Source: an uncultured Candidatus Saccharibacteria bacterium
GTDB taxonomy: Bacteria > Patescibacteriota > Saccharimonadia > Saccharimonadales > Saccharimonadaceae
DNA length: 16,397 nt
NCBI GenBank assembly: GCA_937919305.1
Contig: CALFQW010000043.1
Location: forward strand, 1 to 16,397
Direction of reading: 5' to 3'
This document shows, piece after piece, positions 12,378 through 16,397 of this stretch (the first letter of the stretch is position 1; every line of letters begins with the position of its first letter). The position numbers were made by a program, and so were the translations under genes. The notes beneath the pieces were generated by a model. That model was given only the letters and a program-made list of their open reading frames with translations, did no database searches and was not told the origin of the DNA.

Positions 12378-13190
12378 ATGATAATTGCCGTTGACACCGG
12401 GGGAACTAAAACGCTTATCACGTGCTTTGACCGTGCCGGCAAACCAGGGAAACTTATCAAATTCCCTACTCCTAAAGATGAGAATGAATATACTCATCAA
12501 CTCATTGGGCAGCTAACTGACGTCTCTGATGGCAAGAAAATCGATGCGGTTGTCATCGGTATACCAGGAATCATAAAGAATAATATCGTCACATGGGCTG
12601 GCGGTAATCTGCCATGGCAGGATCTCGATCTCGGAAAAATAGTCGCTAACACACTAGATTGCCCGGTATTCGTTGAAAACGATGCCAATCTAGCGGGTCT
12701 CGCAGAAGCACACGCACTCAAGAACACCCCCGATGGATGTTTGTACATAACCATAAGTACCGGGATCGGCAGCGGAATCATACTGGACGGAGAGATTGCC
12801 CCAGGGACCGCTCAGAGCGAGGCCGGGCATATCTACATCGAATACGATGGTAGGGTTCGCGAATGGGAGAGTTTTGCATCTGGCAGAGCAATCGTCTCAA
12901 CATACGGAAAGATGGCAAAAGACATCCATGAGCCAAAAATATGGGAGCAAATCGCTGACAAAATATCCCGAGGGCTCCTCGTCATGATACCTATACTGCA
13001 ACCAGATATCGTAATCATCGGTGGAAGTGTCGGCTCGTACTTTGACCAGTACGGTAGTTATCTGGAAAAACTACTCGACTCACACCTTCCTGATCACATA
13101 GTCACACCATCGTTAAAACAAGCTCAGCATCCTGAGGAGGCCGTCATATATGGCTGTTACTATCATGGGAAAAACAAGCTCTCTCGTTAA
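12378..13190 (+). CDS. ROK-family sugar kinase lacking the zinc-binding cysteines
   Basis: ROK proteins are ATP-dependent sugar kinases (glucose, N-acetylglucosamine, N-acetylmannosamine) or repressors. This 270-residue protein has no DNA-binding domain, so it is of the kinase type. It shows DTGGTK (6-11, phosphate loop), VENDANLAG (99-107) with the catalytic Asp102, TGIGSGIILDGEI (128-140), and EAGH (148-151). The ROK signature C-x-C-G-x-x-G-C-x-E that should follow is absent: the sequence runs EYDGRVREWESFASGR with no cysteine, as if the zinc loop were deleted, although the E-S-F-A-S-G-R after it aligns well. Substrate cannot be predicted. The open frame starts at 12288, but ATG 12378 gives the normal start IIAVDTGGTK and follows a TATACT box by 7 nt. 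Its last 41 bp overlap the metallopeptidase gene. Confidence 0.9.
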   Translation: MIIAVDTGGTKTLITCFDRAGKPGKLIKFPTPKDENEYTHQLIGQLTDVSDGKKIDAVVIGIPGIIKNNIVTWAGGNLPWQDLDLGKIVANTLDCPVFVENDANLAGLAEAHALKNTPDGCLYITISTGIGSGIILDGEIAPGTAQSEAGHIYIEYDGRVREWESFASGRAIVSTYGKMAKDIHEPKIWEQIADKISRGLLVMIPILQPDIVIIGGSVGSYFDQYGSYLEKLLDSHLPDHIVTPSLKQAQHPEEAVIYGCYYHGKNKLSR

Positions 13191-13629
13191 AAAACTGGCA
13201 CGGGATTACCCTGATATAAATTTTCAAGCCAGTAATGATACATACTGGTCATCCAAAGAACAATCGATATACATGGATGATCAGTGCGACACCTACATAC
13301 TGCTACATGAGCTTGCTCACGCCTCCCTGCAGCATGCCGATCATTCGTCTGACGCCGCTCTGCTACGCATGGAGCAAGAAGCGTGGCAGCATGCCATAGA
13401 GGAGCTGGCGCCGCGATATGGCCTGACAATCCCTGAAGATGTTGTCGATGATCATCTCGAATCATATCGAGAGTGGCTACACGCTCGGAGCAAGTGTCCA
13501 CACTGCTCCCAAACCGGCGTACAGACTGATCAAAAAAAATATCGCTGCATCGCATGTAGCAACGAGTGGCACACCAACACTGCTAAGCGAACAGAGCTCA
13601 GGAGATATGCAACCAAAAAACACCTCTGA
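13150..13629 (+). CDS. HExxH zinc metallopeptidase-like protein with C-terminal zinc ribbon
   Basis: This 159-residue protein has LLHELAHASLQH (51-62) with the metalloprotease motif HELAH (53-57), and a third possible ligand in EQEAWQHA (Glu75 or Glu77), the arrangement of ImmA/IrrE-like and related small 'gluzincin' peptidases. The C-terminal third has CPHC (116-119) and CIAC (133-136), a zinc ribbon that could bind DNA, RNA or protein. It has no signal peptide, so it acts in the cytoplasm. The ATG at 13150 is chosen because a perfect AGGAGG ends 9 nt before it, inside the ROK gene; this makes a 41-bp overlap and suggests coupled translation. The stop codon lies within the stem of the terminator. 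The target is unknown; a link to the ROK enzyme is suggested only by the operon. Confidence 0.8.
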   Translation: MAVTIMGKTSSLVKKLARDYPDINFQASNDTYWSSKEQSIYMDDQCDTYILLHELAHASLQHADHSSDAALLRMEQEAWQHAIEELAPRYGLTIPEDVVDDHLESYREWLHARSKCPHCSQTGVQTDQKKYRCIACSNEWHTNTAKRTELRRYATKKHL

Positions 13630-13648
13630 TCATGAGAGGTGTTTTTTT
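13615..13648. terminator. Bidirectional rho-independent terminator
   Basis: CACCTCT (13621-13627) pairs with AGAGGTG (13635-13641), flanked by AAAAAA (13615-13620) and TTTTTTT (13642-13648), so both strands have a stem followed by a U-tract. It serves the ROK-metallopeptidase unit on the plus strand, whose stop codon is inside it, and the KGG gene on the minus strand. Confidence 0.92.
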
Positions 13649-13669
13649 GAAAAGCGTGAGACTAGTCTT

Positions 13670-13894
13670 TTATAAAACTATGTCGATCTTTTTTGTCGCA
13701 ACCTGCGCTTTACCGCGTCGGCTGATACGACCACCTTTAGCACCAGCTATACGTGCGAGGTCTCGGTTGGCAGCGAAGCCGCCCGTTGTACCCTTACGGC
13801 CACCCTTAGCACCGATACGTGCATAAAAGTCACTGCCATGCTTAGTTTTGTTTGTAGTTGCAGCTTTTTTGCCGCCTTCTTTAGTGCCTGACAT
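13670..13894 (-). CDS. KGG-repeat small stress protein (GsiB / Con-10-like)
   Basis: A 74-residue, very basic and hydrophilic protein rich in Gly, Lys, Ala and Arg. Two copies of the KGG motif lie at about 30-32 and 53-55 within FYARIGAKGGRKGTTGGF and DLARIAGAKGGRISRRG. This is the pattern of the stress-induced KGG family (Bacillus GsiB, fungal Con-10, E. coli YciG), thought to be disordered protective proteins; the molecular role is not settled. Short KGG proteins are often seen in Saccharibacteria. The ATG at 13894 has GGGAGA 8 nt upstream. The gene stands alone, with its own promoter at 14007-14035, a leader of about 105 nt with a terminator-like hairpin, and the terminator at 13615-13648. 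Such a layout suggests conditional, possibly strong, expression. Confidence 0.88.
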   Translation of the reverse strand: MSGTKEGGKKAATTNKTKHGSDFYARIGAKGGRKGTTGGFAANRDLARIAGAKGGRISRRGKAQVATKKIDIVL

Positions 13895-13919
13895 ACGTTA
13901 TGTCTCCCTTTTTTGAAAC

Positions 13920-13954
13920 AAAAAACTAGCCAGATCTGCGATACATCTGCCTAG
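13920..13954 (-). terminator. Terminator-like hairpin in the KGG leader (possible attenuator)
   Basis: CTAG-x-CAGAT (13926-13935) pairs with ATCTG-x-CTAG (13945-13954) around a 9-nt loop, followed on the minus strand by six Ts (13925-13920). The stem has one internal mismatch. It lies between the promoter and the ribosome site of the KGG gene, so it could cut off transcription before the gene unless prevented. Confidence 0.6.
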
Positions 13955-14006
13955 CTACCTCTGTTCCCAAATTACTTTATATCACACACGATATGTGTAT
14001 GTATTT

Positions 14007-14035
14007 ACATTAGCATAACAACGTGTTTATGTCAA
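14007..14035 (-). promoter_or_regulatory. Promoter of the KGG gene
   Basis: On the minus strand a perfect TTGACA (14035-14030), a 17-nt spacer ending in TGC, and TAATGT (14012-14007) form a strong -35 with an extended but imperfect -10. Initiation near 14000 leaves about 105 nt of leader before the ATG at 13894. Confidence 0.7.
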
Positions 14036-14134
14036 TATTTACATACTATATTTATCTGTTTATATAACTGTTGCATATATGCATATCGTGCTATATCATC
14101 ATATGTAGGCACCTGCGAAACAGTAGTTTCGTAT
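14036..14134. other. AT-rich non-coding stretch upstream of the KGG promoter
   Basis: This stretch has no reading frame of note. It is rich in TATA/ATAT steps and holds the 12-bp perfect palindrome TGCATATATGCA at 14072-14083, about 40 bp upstream of the KGG -35 box. That is a plausible place for a regulator to bind, but nothing more can be said from sequence. Confidence 0.4.
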
Positions 14135-14171
14135 AAAAAAACGACCCCATCTGCGAGAGAGGTCGTTTTTT
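14135..14171. terminator. Bidirectional terminator after the M14 peptidase gene
   Basis: ACGACC (14141-14146) pairs with GGTCGT (14161-14166), with AAAAAAA on one side and TTTTTT on the other, so it has a U-tract on both strands. The 14-nt loop has a possible 3-bp inner stem. It ends transcription from the minus-strand carboxypeptidase gene, leaving a 3' untranslated region of about 125 nt. Confidence 0.85.
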
Positions 14172-14294
14172 GATTTGGTATAAAAGTCCGTCTAGTACGT
14201 GATTCGGGTAAGTAATGTAGTGGCCTTCCCGGGAAGTGAGGATCCTTGACCCTTATGAACCCGCTATTTATTTATAATTCTTGGCGTTTGTCCT
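14172..14294 (-). other. Unexplained 3' untranslated or intergenic region with a 12-bp palindrome
   Basis: This lies between the stop of the M14 peptidase gene and its terminator. It contains the perfect palindrome CTTCCCGGGAAG (14223-14234), and CGGGT/ACCCG complements on either side (about 14206-14210 and 14258-14262) could close a larger fold. I tried to read it as a tRNA, SRP RNA or tmRNA and it fits none. It may be a structured 3' UTR or a small RNA. Confidence 0.35.
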
Positions 14295-16220
14295 CTAGCG
14301 AATCATGGACCACATAGCGGGAAAGTGGCGTGAAGTATGAGGGTTGCTGTAACTAGATAATTCGACAAGTAGGGCCGCTATACCGGGTTTTTCATACAAC
14401 CAGTCCTCATACGCTCCAGTTGTGTCATATTCAAATGTTGTTGATGCTTGAGACTTCGGCGACACCCTGTAGCCGCTGACTCGAGAGTACGTCTGTGCAA
14501 AACCTACCGAACCTCCTGCTTCGTTGGGTGTAATCAGCCCGCCTATCGCATGGTAAGTAAGAGCCAGATAAGGCCTAACTGACTGAGTGTAGCTCGCGAT
14601 AGCTCGTGACTCGGGCTCAGACAGTGGCGCGCTCCCCCCACCACCCGCGATCATCTCACCTCCCGGCATAGTAACGTCTGCTTTCCAGTCGGCGGTAGGA
14701 AAATTACGGTTAAGATCAACATTGTTCGCATTGCGACGCTGCCCGCTTGCAAGACCATCCCTACTCAGTGCCGGGATAACGACAACCGACTTATCAGCTG
14801 GTATGGTACGAGCTTTGGACTCGAGCTCGTCTATCCAGGCGCTCAGCAAACTATACGAACTCTTCTCATTACCGTGCGTTAGGCCAACAAAGAGCGCTGT
14901 TTGCGGCCCGTTTCCGAACTTATAGCCAGTAATCGCACGACCCTTCACCGTCGAGCCGATGGAGATCACCGTTTGACACAAAGTCCTCGATGAATAGCCC
15001 CAATCTACCGTACTCGGAATACCATGCTCGCTCTGGAGGCCTTTTGCTACGGAAACAGATATATCAGCGCATGACGGCACACCAGAAGTACTAAATTTCA
15101 AGGTGTTCCCTTGTCTAGCGAGTAAACTCATATTTGCCGTTTTCACCAGCGGCGATAAATCCTGTGAGGGATGGATGTTCTGATCAAATCTGATCTGAAC
15201 GATAGTTCCTATAGCTACTCCGGATTTACCTATGTTTATACTCTGAACCCTCGGACCACCAGACATAGTAAACGGCAGAATATAATCTTGCGCTTCTAGC
15301 GTACTATCATCAGTTGCCTCTACATCTCGTATAACAAGCCGATAGTTGCTCGACCTATCTAGCTCATCAAAACTCACTAGTGCTCTCTTGTCGGTGAAGG
15401 ACACTTTACTTTCGATAGCCTGAAAAGATTCACCGGTTTGCTTTTCAAGCTTTGCACTGATCTTCTTCAACTCTTTATTGAAGTCTATGCTGAGTTCTTC
15501 TGGTTTCGTATAGACTGTTTCACCTGGTTTGATCGAGCTGGCCATTGCCACCACTGGATCGAGCGTCGTCACATCCTTAGACAGTACGGTGGCTACCTTT
15601 TTACCGCTGAAACTACGATCTATCGAGAGGTTGTATTGCTTGCCTTGTGCTAACTTCATCGATGGAATATCACACTCTTGCGATCCACTCTCGAGATTAC
15701 ATTCGACCGAGTCTTTACCTACGTTTAGTGTGTATTGGAACGTTGTGTCAACCGACGACATACGTAAGCGCAAAGGCTTGCTCACGGGGATTTCTATACC
15801 AACAGAGGTTCTCGAAACCTGAGGCAGATCATCGACACTGACTACGGCACCCTTCTGAAAGAGGAAGGGCACTCCAAATAATGAAGCTCTGACTGATTGA
15901 CTAGCATTCTGTTCAGGGGCCATCAGGGGGCGTATACAGAGCTTCGATGCAAAAAGCTGCCACGAGTCCGGCTCAACCCCTTCATACGCCATAGAGAACC
16001 GCTCGGACGTCGTAGAATACTTTCCTGGCAACAACGTTGGTCTGTGCATACAATTTTCTCTCGCAAATGAGAAGCTTACCTGCCGATCTAACGAGCTAGC
16101 TCCATATGCTACTATCACAAAAAGTAGCGCAGGTAGTGCCTTGATATACCAGGGTTTCCCTCTATACCCCTCCCGAAATTCTCGTACTTTTGTGATGATA
16201 TCTTGTTTATTTTTGAGCAT
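14295..16220 (-). CDS. Membrane-anchored M14 zinc carboxypeptidase with Ig-like domain
   Basis: This 641-residue protein has a cytoplasmic basic start, one membrane segment (about 28-44), and a long extracellular part. A beta-rich region (50-220) is followed by an Ig-like domain of the Big_5 type (about 225-320: TKPEELSIDFNKELKK, ending DYILPFTM) and probably a second (325-415). The C-terminal domain (about 425-641) is an M14 metallocarboxypeptidase: zinc ligands His449 and Glu452 in THGNE and His557 in TYHAIGG, substrate-binding Asn504-Arg505 in VDLNRNFP, and the catalytic Glu620 in LLVELSSYSNP. All key residues are there. Bacterial M14 enzymes of this kind trim peptidoglycan peptides or surface peptides; which applies here is unknown. 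The start ATG at 16220 has no good SD, about 20 nt after an extended -10. It stands alone between two terminators. Confidence 0.9.
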   Translation of the reverse strand: MLKNKQDIITKVREFREGYRGKPWYIKALPALLFVIVAYGASSLDRQVSFSFARENCMHRPTLLPGKYSTTSERFSMAYEGVEPDSWQLFASKLCIRPLMAPEQNASQSVRASLFGVPFLFQKGAVVSVDDLPQVSRTSVGIEIPVSKPLRLRMSSVDTTFQYTLNVGKDSVECNLESGSQECDIPSMKLAQGKQYNLSIDRSFSGKKVATVLSKDVTTLDPVVAMASSIKPGETVYTKPEELSIDFNKELKKISAKLEKQTGESFQAIESKVSFTDKRALVSFDELDRSSNYRLVIRDVEATDDSTLEAQDYILPFTMSGGPRVQSINIGKSGVAIGTIVQIRFDQNIHPSQDLSPLVKTANMSLLARQGNTLKFSTSGVPSCADISVSVAKGLQSEHGIPSTVDWGYSSRTLCQTVISIGSTVKGRAITGYKFGNGPQTALFVGLTHGNEKSSYSLLSAWIDELESKARTIPADKSVVVIPALSRDGLASGQRRNANNVDLNRNFPTADWKADVTMPGGEMIAGGGGSAPLSEPESRAIASYTQSVRPYLALTYHAIGGLITPNEAGGSVGFAQTYSRVSGYRVSPKSQASTTFEYDTTGAYEDWLYEKPGIAALLVELSSYSNPHTSRHFPAMWSMIR

Positions 16221-16247
16221 AATAACTGCTTATGGTACCTGCCGATC

Positions 16248-16256
16248 ATTTTATCA
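16248..16256 (-). promoter_or_regulatory. Extended -10 promoter of the M14 peptidase gene
   Basis: TGA-TAAAAT on the minus strand (16256-16248) is an extended -10 with five of six matches; the -35 (TTATCC, 16276-16271) is weak at 17 nt. It lies between the rRNA terminator and the gene, and would start the transcript about 20 nt before the ATG. Confidence 0.55.
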
Positions 16257-16272
16257 CAGCGCAAAACGGTGG

Positions 16273-16304
16273 ATAAAACAAAAACCCTCCTGATCCGGAG
16301 GGTT
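16273..16304 (-). terminator. Terminator of the rRNA operon after 5S
   Basis: AACCCTCC (16283-16290) pairs with GGAGGGTT (16297-16304) around TGATCC. Read on the minus strand the stem is followed by TTTTTGTTTT (16283-16274). It lies about 12 nt after the 5S 3' end and isolates the rRNA operon from the peptidase gene. Confidence 0.9.
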
Positions 16305-16316
16305 ATTTGTATAATT

Positions 16317-16397
16317 CGGCATCGTGCTAGTTTCCCACTTTCGCAGTATAATCGCCGCTGCTGAGCTTGACTTCTGTGTTCGGAATGAGAACAGGTA
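16317..16397 (-). rRNA. rrf: 5S ribosomal RNA, 3' part (5' end outside the window)
   Basis: On the minus strand the sequence entering the window matches the conserved 5S core: CCTGTTCTCATTCCGAACAC, AGAAGTCAAGC, then GCAGCGGCGATTATACTGCG and GTGGGAAACTAGCACG. This is the standard order of 5S helices III, IV and V and the closing strand of helix I. About 80 of the expected 115-120 nt are present. The exact 3' end is placed by the helix I strand and may be off by a few bases. 23S and 16S genes are expected beyond the right edge. Confidence 0.93.

Noticed and set aside
12284..12460. Longer N-terminus of the IPATG protein
   Set aside because: It would overlap the ROK start and cross its own TATAAT promoter; the ATG at 12283 has an SD.
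14172..14294. Possible tRNA, SRP RNA or tmRNA
   Set aside because: No cloverleaf, no CCA end, no SRP tetraloop core and no tmRNA start motif could be found.
1..16397. CRISPR arrays, insertion sequences, prophage genes or attachment sites
   Set aside because: No regularly spaced repeats, transposase or integrase frames or terminal inverted repeats were seen.

Overview
The window looks like chromosomal DNA of a candidate-phyla-radiation (Patescibacteria) bacterium, most likely a Saccharibacterium (TM7). This rests on the style of the genes (compact core proteins, a short KGG-repeat stress protein, paired small acidic proteins beside a large unrecognised membrane protein, S1 with four repeats, a short IF2), on moderate G+C, and on TGA being used as a stop (fmt and the metallopeptidase gene end in it), which argues against the recoded Gracilibacteria/SR1. 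No phylogenetic test was possible, so the phylum is an inference.

Layout. 1-1693 (minus strand): a phosphoribosyltransferase-fold protein, a small winged-helix protein and the 5' part of recJ. From a 31-bp divergent intergenic region at 1694-1724 the plus strand carries priA, def and fmt (1725-5155), covering replication restart and N-formyl-methionine metabolism. fmt runs tail to tail, overlapping by 13 bp, into a minus-strand cassette at 5143-8562: a large unrecognised membrane protein (861 aa) followed by two small related acidic proteins. Next on the minus strand are infB and rpsA (8706-11620), with a strong terminator after infB, a long intercistronic hairpin and a structured rpsA leader. 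Upstream of these is a small surface protein with an IPATG sortase-like tail.

From 12283/12378 a second divergent promoter pair separates that surface protein from a plus-strand pair: a ROK-family kinase without the usual zinc-binding cysteines, overlapping a small HExxH metallopeptidase that has its own zinc ribbon. A bidirectional terminator separates these from a KGG-repeat protein with a terminator-like hairpin in its leader. A 400-bp non-coding stretch follows, then a membrane-anchored M14 carboxypeptidase with an Ig-like domain. The window ends in the 3' part of a 5S rRNA gene and its terminator, so a ribosomal RNA operon lies to the right on the minus strand.

The most interesting general signal is in start regions. 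Genes that begin a transcript (the PRTase-like gene, priA, def, the ROK gene) have a -10 box (TATACT or TACAAT) only 6-11 nt before the start codon and no Shine-Dalgarno sequence, so their mRNAs should be leaderless or nearly so. Genes inside transcripts (recJ, fmt, the small proteins, the metallopeptidase) mostly have clear GGAG/GAGG sites. The best candidate for an undescribed system is the 861-aa membrane protein with its two small paralogous partners, including an apparent second translation start inside the large gene.
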